Assembly: GCA_947631085.1 (NCBI GenBank)
Contig: CANRJY010000003.1
Coordinates: 62,001-126,000 of the forward strand
From: an uncultured Clostridia bacterium
GTDB taxonomy: Bacteria; Bacillota; Clostridia; UBA1381
DNA length: 64,000 bases
Direction: 5' to 3'
Shown: piece by piece, positions 18,205 to 26,938 of the stretch
Numbering within the stretch: position 1 is the first letter of the stretch
How the letters are laid out: each line of letters begins with the position of its first letter
Notes under the pieces: model-generated
What the model was told of the DNA's origin: nothing
What the model saw: only the letters and a program-made list of their open reading frames with translations
The model's database searches: none
Translations under genes and position numbers: made by a program

Positions 18205-19224
18205 TTAGTTTTCTCCCTTGAGCTTTTTCGTTTCCGCGACAAATTCCTCGAGCTTCGCCATAGCCTTGCCGCTGTCGATTATTTCCTCGGCGAGCTTTAC
18301 GCCGTCCGCGATAGAAGTCGCCTTGCCGCCTATGTAGAGCCCCGCCGCGCTGTTTAGAACAACTATGTCGCGCTTCGCTCCCTTTTCGCCGCTGAAAATC
18401 GCGCGCGTGATCGCCGCGTTCTCCGCGCCGTCGCCGCCCTTTAAATCCTCGGGCTTCGAGTAGGGGATACCGTAATCGGCGGGATCTATTTCATATGAAA
18501 TAATTTCGCCGTCCTTTATCTCGTTTACAAGTGTTTTTGTCGTTGTTGTGATCTCGTCCATGCCGTCAAGACCGTGAACGACGAGAGCATTTTTAACGCC
18601 AAGCTCCTTCATGACCTTCGCGAAAACGGGCAGAATTTCGGAGCTGAAAACGCCGATAACCTGCGATTTTGCGCTTGAAGGATTGGAAAGCGGACCGAGC
18701 ATATTGAAAATCGTGCGTATGCCCAGATCCTTGCGTACGCCCGCAACGTTTTTCATAGCCTTGTGGAACGTCTGCGCCATCATAAAGCCTACTCCGACGT
18801 CCTTTATGCACTGCTCTACCTGCGCGGGCTCTAAGAAAATCTCCGCGCCGAGCGCTTCAAGCAAATCAGCCGCTCCGCTCTTTGACGAAGCCGCTCGGTT
18901 TCCGTGCTTTGCCACGGTAACGCCCGCCGCCGCGCATACGAGCATGGATGTTGTGGAAATATTAAACGTGTTTGTGCCGTCGCCGCCGGTGCCTACGAAG
19001 TCGATATAATCTCCGGCGGGATGAACGCTGCCGCCTTTGGCTTTCATAGCCGTGGTGCAGCCGATGATCTCGTCAACCGTCTCGCCTTTGATTCTGAGCG
19101 CCGTCAGGAAGCTCGCCATCTGAGCCTCGGTAGCCTCGCCGCTAAGCATTATGTCCATCGCGCGCGCGGCTTCTTCACGCGTCAGATTTTCACCGTCAAC
19201 AACCTTTTTAATTAAATTTCTCAT
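18205..19224 (-). CDS. trpD: Anthranilate phosphoribosyltransferase
   Basis: A 339-residue enzyme that transfers phosphoribosyl from PRPP to anthranilate. The motif DFVGTGGDGTNTFNIS is the PRPP-binding loop near residue 78, KHGNRAASSKSGAADLLEAL is the anthranilate/PRPP site, and GVRKDLGIRTIFNMLGPLSNP follows. ATG 19224 is preferred over an upstream in-frame TTG because AAGGAG lies 10 bp before it. It is the first gene of the trp cluster here; trpE and trpG are not in the window. Confidence 0.95.
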   Translation of the reverse strand: MRNLIKKVVDGENLTREEAARAMDIMLSGEATEAQMASFLTALRIKGETVDEIIGCTTAMKAKGGSVHPAGDYIDFVGTGGDGTNTFNISTTSMLVCAAAGVTVAKHGNRAASSKSGAADLLEALGAEIFLEPAQVEQCIKDVGVGFMMAQTFHKAMKNVAGVRKDLGIRTIFNMLGPLSNPSSAKSQVIGVFSSEILPVFAKVMKELGVKNALVVHGLDGMDEITTTTKTLVNEIKDGEIISYEIDPADYGIPYSKPEDLKGGDGAENAAITRAIFSGEKGAKRDIVVLNSAAGLYIGGKATSIADGVKLAEEIIDSGKAMAKLEEFVAETKKLKGEN

Positions 19225-19279
19225 CTCATCAAAACTCCTTAAATCTAATCTCAACTCAGCTCATACCGAGCCATTATTA

Positions 19280-19308
19280 ATTGTACCATAGATTGAGTTA
19301 CAATGCAA
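19280..19308 (-). promoter_or_regulatory. Promoter of trpDCFA
   Basis: On the minus strand TTGCAT (19308-19303), a 17-bp spacer ending TATGG, and TACAAT (19285-19280). The leader to trpD is about 50 bases. I see no T-box or Trp-rich leader peptide in it. Confidence 0.65.
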
Positions 19309-19400
19309 TAACGATTTTGTTAATTTTTATTGTCACGTCACAGGCTCGCGGCAAACATATGTCATTCTGGCAGATTTTCGGTATTAATTAAAAAAAACTA

Positions 19401-19429
19401 TTGCAAAATACAGGAAGATTTTATATAAT
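19401..19429 (+). promoter_or_regulatory. Promoter of araA
   Basis: TTGCAA at 19401-19406, a 17-bp spacer, and TATAAT at 19424-19429, 37 bp before the araA ATG. Confidence 0.7.
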
Positions 19430-19466
19430 TACTATATATAGAATATTTTGTTAAAGGAGAGATATT

Positions 19467-20945
19467 ATGAAATCAATAAAGGAATTTGAGTTTTGGTTTG
19501 TTACGGGCAGTCAGCACCTTTACGGACAGGAAACGCTCGATCAGGTCGCTCTTGACAGCGCGGCTATGGTTGAGGGACTGAACGCTTCGGGTAAGCTGCC
19601 GTGTAAAATCGTGTTAAAGCCGACGGTTAAAACGCCGGACGAGGTCACGGCTGTGTTCAAGGATGCGTCGCATGACGACAAGTGCGCGGGCGTTATCGCT
19701 TGGATGCATACGTTCAGCCCGTCGAAGATGTGGATCAACGGTCTTAAAAACTTCAAAAAGCCGTACTGCCATTTCCATACGCAGTTTAACCGCGAGATCC
19801 CGTGGGACGAGATCGACATGGACTTTATGAACCTCAATCAGTCGGCGCACGGCGACCGCGAGCACGGCTTTATCGGCTCAAGACTGCGTATGCCGAGAAA
19901 AATTATCGTAGGCTACTGGCAGGACGACGAGCCGCAGAAAAAGCTCTCAAATTGGATGAGAAGCGCGTGCGGATACGCTTTAAGTCAGGAGCTTAAAATG
20001 GTTCGTTTCAGCGACAATATGCGTCAGGTCGCGGTTACAGAGGGCGATAAGGTTGAAGCTGAGATCAAATTCGGCTGGGATATCGAGTACAGAGCTGTCG
20101 GCGATCTCGTTGATGTGCTCAATGAGGTTACAGAAGCCGAGGTTGACGCGAAAATGGCGGAGTACAACGAGCGTTATACTATGGACACGGACAATATTGA
20201 CGCCGTACGCTATCAGGCGAAGGAGGAGATCGCGATCCGCAGGATTTGCGAAAAGTACGGCTACAGCGCGTTTGTAACGCATTTTGACACGCTCCACGGT
20301 CTTGATCAGCTCCCGGGACTTGCGGCGCAGAACATGATGGCTGACGGCTACGGCTTCGGCGCGGAGGGCGACTGGAAGGTCGCGGCGATGGATGCTATAA
20401 TGAAGGCTATGGCTGAGGGCATGGACGGCGGCACGGCGTTTATGGAGGACTATACATACCATCTTGAAAAGGGCAACGAGCACATCTTGGGCGCGCATAT
20501 GCTCGAGGTATGCCCGCTCGTCGCGGCGGACAAGCCGAAAATCCAGGTTCATCCCTTAAGTATCGGCGACAGAAACGATCCCGCGAGACTTGTGTTCGGT
20601 TCTAAGAATGGTGACGCGATCGTAGCGTCACTCGTTGACATGGGCGGCAGAATGAGACTTATCGTAAACGATATCAAGGCTTGCAATCCGTTAAAGCCTA
20701 TGCCGAAATTACCTGTTGCGGGAGTTATGTGGAAGCCGCTCCCGTCGCTCGAAACGAGCGCGACCTGCTGGATCTTGGCGGGCGGCGCGCATCACAGCGT
20801 ACTCTCGTACGACGTGACGGCGGAAATGATGAAGGACTGGGCTGCGATGATGGATATAGAATTCGTTCATATCGGCGCGGACACTACCGTTGAATCGTTC
20901 GAGAAGGAGCTTCTCTGGAACGACATCGCGTACAAATTAAAGTAA
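19467..20945 (+). CDS. araA: L-arabinose isomerase
   Basis: A 492-residue isomerase converting L-arabinose to L-ribulose. Typical stretches are FWFVTGSQHLYGQE at the N-terminus, GVIAWMHTFSPSKMWI, HTQFNREIPWDEIDMDFMNL, GLAAQNMMADGYGFGAEGDW with the catalytic Glu, and CWILAGGAHHSVLSYD near the end with metal-binding His. Start ATG 19467 follows AAAGGAGAG. It stands alone; araB and araD are not adjacent. Confidence 0.96.
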   Translation: MKSIKEFEFWFVTGSQHLYGQETLDQVALDSAAMVEGLNASGKLPCKIVLKPTVKTPDEVTAVFKDASHDDKCAGVIAWMHTFSPSKMWINGLKNFKKPYCHFHTQFNREIPWDEIDMDFMNLNQSAHGDREHGFIGSRLRMPRKIIVGYWQDDEPQKKLSNWMRSACGYALSQELKMVRFSDNMRQVAVTEGDKVEAEIKFGWDIEYRAVGDLVDVLNEVTEAEVDAKMAEYNERYTMDTDNIDAVRYQAKEEIAIRRICEKYGYSAFVTHFDTLHGLDQLPGLAAQNMMADGYGFGAEGDWKVAAMDAIMKAMAEGMDGGTAFMEDYTYHLEKGNEHILGAHMLEVCPLVAADKPKIQVHPLSIGDRNDPARLVFGSKNGDAIVASLVDMGGRMRLIVNDIKACNPLKPMPKLPVAGVMWKPLPSLETSATCWILAGGAHHSVLSYDVTAEMMKDWAAMMDIEFVHIGADTTVESFEKELLWNDIAYKLK

Positions 20946-20956
20946 ACCGAAAATAG

Positions 20957-20989
20957 AAGCTCTCCGGACATGTCTCCGGAGAGCTTTTT
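20957..20989 (+). terminator. Terminator of araA
   Basis: The stem AAGCTCTCCGGA / TCCGGAGAGCTT has a short loop and T-run. Confidence 0.85.
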
Positions 20990-21107
20990 CTTGCCTAAAC
21001 GTGAAAACATACGCAAATTGCTGTCTTATCCGGCACACTTCAGACAATCGATTCATATTCTATACCATGGGATTTACCCTGAAAAATATAGAAAGGAATG
21101 AATCAAA

Positions 21108-21227
21108 ATGAGTGAACGCTTTATAAATCAAAGCGAACAGGTTACACAGCCGTGCGGATGCGACAACAATTTCCGCGAGGCGGTATGCATACATACGGAT
21201 AAGGTATATGACAGCTGCAGGGAATAA
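21108..21227 (+). CDS. 5' fragment of an interrupted clostridial Cys-rich gene (other part at 63695)
   Basis: ATG 21108 follows GAAAGGAATGA. It opens a short frame, MSERFINQSEQVT, then PCGCDNNFREAVCIHTDKVY, DSCRE and a stop at 21225-21227. The stop is created by foreign sequence: genuine coding ends at the GA of 21222-21223. Full-length relatives that I recognise from Clostridia continue VYDSC-x-DKDCLE, and exactly that continuation is found in frame at 63695-64000. Members of this family are of unknown function; a link to the spore coat is possible but I am not certain of it. In the present arrangement only a 39-residue peptide could be made. Confidence 0.8.
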   Translation: MSERFINQSEQVTQPCGCDNNFREAVCIHTDKVYDSCRE

Positions 21228-21245
21228 CATTATGCATGATATATA
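21203..21245 (+). other. attL: left junction of a serine-recombinase element
   Basis: The left half (through GA at 21222-21223) is host gene sequence (attB arm). The right half, ATAACATTATGCATGATATA, is element sequence (attP arm) and runs into the recombinase 3' end at 21246. The attP arm is the inverted repeat, 17 of 20 positions, of the element arm found at 63675-63694. See the matching attR entry. Confidence 0.8.
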
Positions 21246-22775
21246 CTATATTTCGTACCGCCAGTTTATCGACAGGTCAAAGGAGCTGCCGATGTGCTGC
21301 GGTGTACGCAGGTATGACATTGATTTGATCAGAGTCTTTAAAATAATGTTTTTTTCCGCCGGACTTAATATGCTATAACAATTCAGAAGATATTCGGTCG
21401 TGGGCGCGGCGTCGTTTGCCCGAGGTATTGTCAGAGAGACAAGAGCGGACTGTGCTTTTGCGATCTCGGCTTCGCATGACGCTGTTCTCTTCTCGATACT
21501 TTGGGAGCGTTCGAGGAAAGTGGGTATGTCGTACACTCCTTTTTCAAGAAAATCGTGCAGGCTGTTTTTTTGCGAGTTAAGCTGCTTTAATTCCTTTTGC
21601 ATACCCGATATGAGCCGGCGGATAACCTCGGCGCGCTCCGCGTTTACACTTTCGGACTTCGCGAAAACGTCGTACTTTGCATTGGAGAGAATATCGCGGA
21701 GCGCGTCAAAAACGACATTTTCGATGTGTTCCGTTTTTATGCTTCGGTTGCATCCCTTATTTACGCATAATAAACGGCTGCCTCCATGCTTGCCGCACTG
21801 CCGCTGCATTATCCTGCCGCAGTTTTGGCAGCGGATAAGCCCCGCGAACGGATTTTTTATTTCATCTTGACATGTCGGCGGGTGGCTGCGTGATTCGCAT
21901 ATGCGCTGCGCTTCGTCGAAAAGCTCCTGCGTTATTATCGCGGGATGTAAGCCCTCCGACGTTATCCAGTCGCATTCCGGATTTGGAATATATCTGTTTT
22001 TATCCGTGTATGTTTTCTTTTTTACGCGGTGTTTGCGATTCCATACGATTTTTCCCGTGTATATGGGATTTTTAAGGTAGAATTGTATTGTTGTCCGGCT
22101 GAAATGGTCGTTTTTGCGCGGTCTGAGTCCCGCGGCGTTCAGATGCTCTGCTATAGTCTGCGAGCCTAACCCCTGATTAACATACATATCAAATACGGAA
22201 CGAATGATATCCGCTTCATCTTCACAGATTTCAAGCGTCGGTTTCTTGCCGAGATATGCGCGCCTGTACCCGAACGGAGGCTCCGCTATGTGTCCGCCGT
22301 TTTCCAGCGTTTTATTTAGTCCGCGGCGAAGGCGGCGCTTGATGGATTTTAATTCCTGACGGGCGATAAAGCTCTGCATTTCCACGGATTGCTCATCAAG
22401 CTCGTCGTTGAGATTATACGTTTTGGACGGGGTGATAATAAACACGTCATGTTCCTGAAGCGTTTCGAGTATAATACCGCCGTCCTTTTGCGAGGAACGC
22501 CCGAGGCGGTCTATATCCATACAGCAAACCGCGCTGTAGCAGCCGTTTTCGATGTCGTTAAGCAAACGTATCATTTCGGGACGCGTAAAAAGTCCGTCGC
22601 CGGAAACGACCTCCTTATAAATTTTAACAATATTAAGCCCGAGCCTTTCCGCCAGCTCCGCGAGCGTTTCCGCGTGTCGCGCGAGCGTTTCGTCAACGCT
22701 TTCGGCGTCGCTGTCCATGCGGCTTTTGCGAAGATAAACCGCGACGCGGGAACGGTAATCGGAAAAAGATTTCAT
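21246..22775 (-). CDS. Large serine recombinase (site-specific integrase/excisionase) at attL
   Basis: A 509-residue protein. The resolvase domain starts VAVYLRKSRMD with the nucleophile Ser18, followed by SAVCCMDIDRLGRSSQKDGG. The recombinase domain is at about 150-260 (PPFGYRRAYLGKKPTLEI), and a zinc-ribbon is at about 316-342 (CQNCGRIMQRQC, then LLCVNKGC). A coiled-coil stretch is at about 375-440. The length and order are those of large serine integrases, including those that excise sporulation-gene intervening elements. Its stop codon is 19 bp from the GA core of attL. The gene points toward the att site. Transcription is from the interior. Confidence 0.93.
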   Translation of the reverse strand: MKSFSDYRSRVAVYLRKSRMDSDAESVDETLARHAETLAELAERLGLNIVKIYKEVVSGDGLFTRPEMIRLLNDIENGCYSAVCCMDIDRLGRSSQKDGGIILETLQEHDVFIITPSKTYNLNDELDEQSVEMQSFIARQELKSIKRRLRRGLNKTLENGGHIAEPPFGYRRAYLGKKPTLEICEDEADIIRSVFDMYVNQGLGSQTIAEHLNAAGLRPRKNDHFSRTTIQFYLKNPIYTGKIVWNRKHRVKKKTYTDKNRYIPNPECDWITSEGLHPAIITQELFDEAQRICESRSHPPTCQDEIKNPFAGLIRCQNCGRIMQRQCGKHGGSRLLCVNKGCNRSIKTEHIENVVFDALRDILSNAKYDVFAKSESVNAERAEVIRRLISGMQKELKQLNSQKNSLHDFLEKGVYDIPTFLERSQSIEKRTASCEAEIAKAQSALVSLTIPRANDAAPTTEYLLNCYSILSPAEKNIILKTLIKSMSYLRTPQHIGSSFDLSINWRYEI

Positions 22776-22933
22776 AAAAATAACCCCCTTTTTCTGTAAT
22801 TTGTATTAGAAAAAGTGAGCGTATATGCTGTAAAACATTTTGTTCTTCTCGGCGGATTGTCAAGAATTTTAATGGCTGCAAGAGTAATCGGACAAAGCGC
22901 AGGACACATAATTTATAATTGGAGGCGGTGTAT

Positions 22934-23143
22934 ATGCGCGTTATATCGGGTTATTCGGCAGCCGAACAGACGGACGACCGTATCATAAAAGAAAAAAGCT
23001 TCGGAGAGAACGGGACGGGACATATCCGGCACATATTCCCGATCCGCTCTGATACGGAAGAGAGACAGCGCGCTTATGATAAGGTTTTTGAAATATTATA
23101 TGATGCGGCAAGACGAAAAGAGTCGGAGCAAAAGGCAAAATAA
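22934..23143 (+). CDS. Small protein beside the recombinase, possible recombination directionality factor
   Basis: A 69-residue protein, MRVISGYSAAEQTDDRIIKE and a C-terminal charged helix (RSDTEERQRAYDKVFEILYD). ATG 22934 follows GGAGGCGGTG. It is divergent from the recombinase, with 158 bp between. I do not recognise its family. Position and size suggest it could be an accessory or directionality factor, but that is inference only. It ends at the terminator shared with dtd. Confidence 0.55.
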   Translation: MRVISGYSAAEQTDDRIIKEKSFGENGTGHIRHIFPIRSDTEERQRAYDKVFEILYDAARRKESEQKAK

Positions 23144-23145
23144 TT

Positions 23146-23172
23146 AAGACCGCCCGATTATCAGGCGGTCTT
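23146..23172. terminator. Bidirectional terminator between the small gene and dtd
   Basis: A 9-bp stem, AAGACCGCC / GGCGGTCTT, between convergent genes. It overlaps the last codons of dtd. Confidence 0.75.
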
Positions 23173-23610
23173 GTTGCTTTCCAATATAATCGTAACAGGC
23201 CCGTCGTTCGTAAGCGATACCTTCATATCCGCGCCAAACTCGCCCGTTTCGACGCGTACGCCCCGCGAGCGTACATATTCTGTAAACCGCTCATACATAG
23301 GCTCCGCCTCCGACGGGTGCATAGCGCCGCCGAAATACGGTCTGCGTCCGTGCGTGCAGTCACCGTACAGCGTGAACTGCGATATAACGAGCATCTCGCC
23401 GCCGACGTCCGCGAGACTTAAATTCATTTTGCCGTTTTCGTCGCTGAAAACGCGGAGATTTATTATTTTATCCGCGATATATTTTATATCCTCATCCGTG
23501 TCGCCCTCGCCCATGCCGAGCAGCACGAGAAATCCCGTATTGATTTTGCCTATTTCCGCGCCTTCGACAACGACAGCTGCCGTGCTGACCCTCTGAATTA
23601 CAGCCTTCAT
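23161..23610 (-). CDS. dtd: D-aminoacyl-tRNA deacylase
   Basis: A 149-residue enzyme that removes D-amino acids from tRNA. The N-terminus [17 protein letters not shown], the catalytic-loop [15 protein letters not shown], and the Gly-cisPro motif [11 protein letters not shown] near the C-terminus are all present. It is 39 bp downstream of the ABC-F gene on the same strand and probably shares its transcript. It is the first clearly chromosomal gene inside the left end of the interrupting segment. Confidence 0.94.
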   Translation of the reverse strand: MKAVIQRVSTAAVVVEGAEIGKINTGFLVLLGMGEGDTDEDIKYIADKIINLRVFSDENGKMNLSLADVGGEMLVISQFTLYGDCTHGRRPYFGGAMHPSEAEPMYERFTEYVRSRGVRVETGEFGADMKVSLTNDGPVTIILESNKTA

Positions 23611-23649
23611 TTATCACACCTCGTATCCGTTTTCTTTGATTTTATCTTT

Positions 23650-25554
23650 TTACTCGTATCCGTTTTCTTCTATTTCGGTTTGCAGTCGCTCCCAGTCCGC
23701 GAAAAGCGCTTCGAGCCTTGCGTTGAGAGCGCCGATTTCCTCGGTAAGCTCCGCCGCTTTTACATAATCCGTCGCGACCTCGGGCTTCTCAAGCTCCGCT
23801 TCCTTTTCACTTATTTGCGCTTCCAGCTCCGCGATCGCGTCCTCGGTTTTGCGGAAATCGTTTAGGGTTTTGCGCTTCGCCGCTTCAAGACGCTTCTTTT
23901 CCTTGTAATCCGCCGCGTTGTCGGCGGGCTTTACCGCTTTTTCGACCGCCTTAGTTTCCGCGATAAAATCATCATAGCCGCCCTTATGCGAAACAATTCC
24001 GTCGGGCGTGAGATACAATATCCTGTCCGCCAGCTTGTTTATAAAATATCGGTCGTGCGAAACCATCAGCATTGTTCCGTCGTAGTCGGAGAGCGCGTTT
24101 TCGAGCGCCTCGCGCGACGCAATATCGAGATGGTTCGTAGGCTCGTCCATTATCAGGAAATTTACGCTTTTAAGCATCATTTTCGTAAGCTCCACGCGCG
24201 CCCGCTCTCCGCCGGATAGGGAGGAAATATCCTTAAACACGTCCTCGCCGCGGAAGAGAAACACCGCGAGAGCGTTTCGCACCTCGGTCTGCGTGAGATA
24301 CGGATACGCGTCCCAAACCTCGTCGATAACGGTGTTGTTCATATTCAGATTTTCCTGTAACTGGTCATAATAGCCGACTTCGATATTCGCGCCTATTCTG
24401 CATTCACCGCGCGTCGGCTTGTATTCGCCCATGATAATTTTAAGAAGCGTCGTCTTTCCGCAGCCGTTGGGACCTAAAAGGAACACCTTTTCGCCCTTTC
24501 GTATCAGCATATCCGCGTTTTTGAAAAGCGTCGTTCCGTCAAACGCCATGCTTAGATTGTCGCATATAAGCACATCCATACCGCCGCCGGGCAGAGCCTT
24601 GAACGTGAAACGGATCTCCTCCTGCCTCTGCGTCGGCTGAACGAGCGATTTTTCGAGCCGCTCGATAGACTTCATCTTATTGTCGATTATCCTGTAATTG
24701 CGCTCCTGGTTCCACCTGCGCTGCTGCTCGACAACGCCCTCGAGCCGCTTTATTTCGCGCATGGTGTTCTCGTAGCCGCGTTCCTCGGTTTTGCGCTCGA
24801 CCTCGCGCTGCTCCGCATACGCGCTGTAGCCGCCGTTATACGACTTGAACCGCGTCCCCTCGAGTGCGAACGTTTTGTTTGTTACCTTGTCGAGAAAATA
24901 TCTGTCATGCGAAATCACGATAAACGCGCCCTTGTACCCCTTCAAAAAATCCTCGAGCCACTCGACGGACGTTATATCAAGATGATTTGTCGGCTCGTCG
25001 AGAAGCAGCAGATTTGTGTCGGAGAGCAGTATTTTCGCGAGAGCGACGCGCGTTTTCTGCCCGCCGGACAGACTGCTCACGGGGAGAGTAAGCTCCTCCT
25101 CGGAAAAACCCAGTCCCTTCAGCGCGCTCGCCGCTCTCGTCTTGTAATACGCGCCGTCGAGCTCCATGAACCGCTCCTGCAAGCGCGTCTGCTCGGAAAC
25201 GAGCGCGTCAAGACCGTCCGCTCCGTTTTCGATATCGAAGCGGATTTCGTCGAGCCTGTGTTCTATTTCAATAATTTCGTCAAATACCGTCAATGTTTCC
25301 TCTGTGACCGTTTTACTCGTGTCGCTGACGGCGTACTGGTCGAGATAGCCGATTTTCGAGGCTTTGCTTTGAAAAATTTCGCCGCTGTCGTAGTCCATAT
25401 TGCCCGTGATTATCTTGAACAGCGTCGATTTGCCCGCGCCGTTCGCGCCGATAAAGCCTATTTTATCCGAGCTTTCCACGCTGAACGACACATTTTCGAA
25501 CAGCGTTTCGTCGAGAAACATCTTTTTTATATTACTGCCGGTGAGTAAATTCAT
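23650..25554 (-). CDS. ABC-F family ribosome-associated ATPase
   Basis: A 634-residue soluble protein with two ABC domains. The first Walker A is GANGAGKST (about 36-44) and its signature is LSGGQKTRVALAKILL. The second Walker A is GPNGCGKTT (about 355) and its signature is LSGGERARVELTKMML. Walker B sequences LLLLDEPTNHLD and FLIMDEPTNHLD end with the ABC-F-type TNHLD. There are no membrane segments. A C-terminal coiled coil (about 540-630) is like that of the Uup/YdiF group. It acts on the ribosome; antibiotic protection cannot be inferred. It overlaps luxS by 4 bp. Confidence 0.93.
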   Translation of the reverse strand: MNLLTGSNIKKMFLDETLFENVSFSVESSDKIGFIGANGAGKSTLFKIITGNMDYDSGEIFQSKASKIGYLDQYAVSDTSKTVTEETLTVFDEIIEIEHRLDEIRFDIENGADGLDALVSEQTRLQERFMELDGAYYKTRAASALKGLGFSEEELTLPVSSLSGGQKTRVALAKILLSDTNLLLLDEPTNHLDITSVEWLEDFLKGYKGAFIVISHDRYFLDKVTNKTFALEGTRFKSYNGGYSAYAEQREVERKTEERGYENTMREIKRLEGVVEQQRRWNQERNYRIIDNKMKSIERLEKSLVQPTQRQEEIRFTFKALPGGGMDVLICDNLSMAFDGTTLFKNADMLIRKGEKVFLLGPNGCGKTTLLKIIMGEYKPTRGECRIGANIEVGYYDQLQENLNMNNTVIDEVWDAYPYLTQTEVRNALAVFLFRGEDVFKDISSLSGGERARVELTKMMLKSVNFLIMDEPTNHLDIASREALENALSDYDGTMLMVSHDRYFINKLADRILYLTPDGIVSHKGGYDDFIAETKAVEKAVKPADNAADYKEKKRLEAAKRKTLNDFRKTEDAIAELEAQISEKEAELEKPEVATDYVKAAELTEEIGALNARLEALFADWERLQTEIEENGYE

Positions 25555-26033
25555 GCGCCCTTTCCTTCCGTTCCCACTTCCTCGTAGGTTATAATTCTGT
25601 CAAGCGGTTTGATTTTATCAAGATAGCTTTCGCAAACGCGCTGCGCCGCGTGAAGCTCAAGATTGCGGTAATTGCCGCATTCCTTCTCGCTCGCCCCGAA
25701 AACCTCGCCGTCGTATTCGATCGTGAGCTTTAAACAGCGTTTGATTTCAGAAAGCACCCTCTCCGGCGTTACATCATCGCGCACGAGAAGATAAAAACCC
25801 GTCTGACAGCCCATAGGACCGAAATATACTACGCTCTGCGCAATTTCCGAATTACGCAGAAACGTAGCCATCATATGCTCTGTCGTGTGAATTTCCTGGT
25901 TGTCAAGAAGTCTGCCGGTGTTTGGCTTGTGAAAGCGCAGATCGTATGTTATTACATCACCGTCAACGCGCGAAATATACACGCCCTCGGTCAGCTTCGT
26001 ATGATCCACGCTGAAGCTCGCTATTTTCTTCAT
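25551..26033 (-). CDS. luxS: S-ribosylhomocysteine lyase
   Basis: A 160-residue metalloenzyme that makes homocysteine and the AI-2 precursor DPD. The metal-binding HTTEH motif (near residue 50) and the Cys in MGCQTGFYLL are present, as is ECGNYRNLEL near the C-terminus. It overlaps mtnN by 4 bp and the ABC-F gene by 4 bp, so mtnN-luxS act in sequence in the activated-methyl cycle from a single transcript. Confidence 0.96.
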   Translation of the reverse strand: MKKIASFSVDHTKLTEGVYISRVDGDVITYDLRFHKPNTGRLLDNQEIHTTEHMMATFLRNSEIAQSVVYFGPMGCQTGFYLLVRDDVTPERVLSEIKRCLKLTIEYDGEVFGASEKECGNYRNLELHAAQRVCESYLDKIKPLDRIITYEEVGTEGKGA

Positions 26034-26737
26034 TTTATTTCCTCCCGTGATAATTTTTCGAGCATTTCCAATATAATTTTAACCGAATTTTCCGCCGCCT
26101 TTTTCGCGAAAGCGGGGAAGTCGGTAACGCTGTCGTCATTGGCTCCGTCGGAGATCGCTCTTAATACTCCGAACGGCACGTTATTCATGGCGCAGACATG
26201 ACCTATACTCGCGCCCTCCATTTCAGCCGCTATCGCGCCAAAGCTTTTAACGATTTTATCCTTGTTCTCCCGCGACGCGATAAATTGGTCTCCCGACGCG
26301 ATAACGCCGCGTTTTACGTTTACTCCGACGTGCCGCGCCGTTTCAAAGAGCTTATCGCTTAAGCTCTTATCGCACGGAATAAGCACCGTGTCAAGCCCCG
26401 AAATAAACCCGAGCGGCTCGCCGAGAGCCGATGTGTCCATGTCGTGCTCGACGACCGCGTCCGCGACGGCAATATCGCATATATTGAAATCATGCCGCAG
26501 TCCGCCCGCGACGCCGATATTTATAACCGCGTCGGGAGCATAGCGCAGTATCATAGCCTCGGCGCACACAGCCGCGTTGACCTTGCCGACCCCCGCCGCC
26601 GCGACGACTGTATCAACGCCGTGAATCGTCCCGCGGTAAAACTCGACCGAGCTTATTTTTTCGACCGAAGCCGAGTCCATCATATTTTTAAGAACGCGCA
26701 CCTCAAGCTCCATAGCGCCGATAATTCCGATAATCAT
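26030..26737 (-). CDS. mtnN: 5'-methylthioadenosine/S-adenosylhomocysteine nucleosidase
   Basis: A 235-residue PNP-fold nucleosidase. The N-terminus is IIGIIGAMELEVRVLKNMM; substrate residues are in VINIGVAGGL, AAEMEGASIGHVC and the catalytic Asp region AISDGANDD. It supplies S-ribosylhomocysteine to LuxS, the next gene (4-bp overlap). Divergent from the tRNA-Arg gene. Confidence 0.95.
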   Translation of the reverse strand: MIIGIIGAMELEVRVLKNMMDSASVEKISSVEFYRGTIHGVDTVVAAAGVGKVNAAVCAEAMILRYAPDAVINIGVAGGLRHDFNICDIAVADAVVEHDMDTSALGEPLGFISGLDTVLIPCDKSLSDKLFETARHVGVNVKRGVIASGDQFIASRENKDKIVKSFGAIAAEMEGASIGHVCAMNNVPFGVLRAISDGANDDSVTDFPAFAKKAAENSVKIILEMLEKLSREEIK

Positions 26738-26818
26738 ATGTTTTTCTCCTTTTTCATTGTATTTTTAAATTTTATATTGAAATTTTCTAAAAGTTATGGT
26801 ACAATACAATTCAGTGAT

Positions 26819-26895
26819 GTTTCCGTAGCTCAGCAGGATAGAGCGACCGCCTCCTAAGCGGTAGGTCGGGTGTTCGAATCACCTCGGGAACGCCA
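26819..26895 (+). tRNA. tRNA-Arg (anticodon CCU)
   Basis: A 77-nt cloverleaf. The acceptor stem is GTTTCCG paired with CGGGAAC (one G-U), followed by discriminator G and encoded CCA at 26893-26895. The anticodon loop CTCCTAA gives CCU. The T-loop is TTCGAAT. A promoter lies upstream, TTGAAA, 17 bp, TACAAT at about 26779-26807. A hairpin terminator follows at 26909. Confidence 0.95.
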
Positions 26896-26908
26896 AACCT
26901 TCAGCCTT

Positions 26909-26938
26909 TCGGACAGGAAATTTCCTGTCCGATTTTTA
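26909..26938. terminator. Terminator of tRNA-Arg, shared with the convergent zinc-finger gene
   Basis: A 24-nt perfect inverted repeat, TCGGACAGGAAA / TTTCCTGTCCGA, followed by TTTTTAT. It lies at the 3' end of the gene that ends at 26936. Confidence 0.8.

Noticed and set aside
19225-19466. Trp attenuator or T-box upstream of trpD
   Set aside because: The leader is only about 50 bases and lacks Trp codons or T-box motifs.
21008-21080. Sigma-E or sigma-K promoter before the interrupted gene
   Set aside because: TCATATT and CATACGCA look tempting, but neither has its partner element at the right distance, so I do not annotate one.
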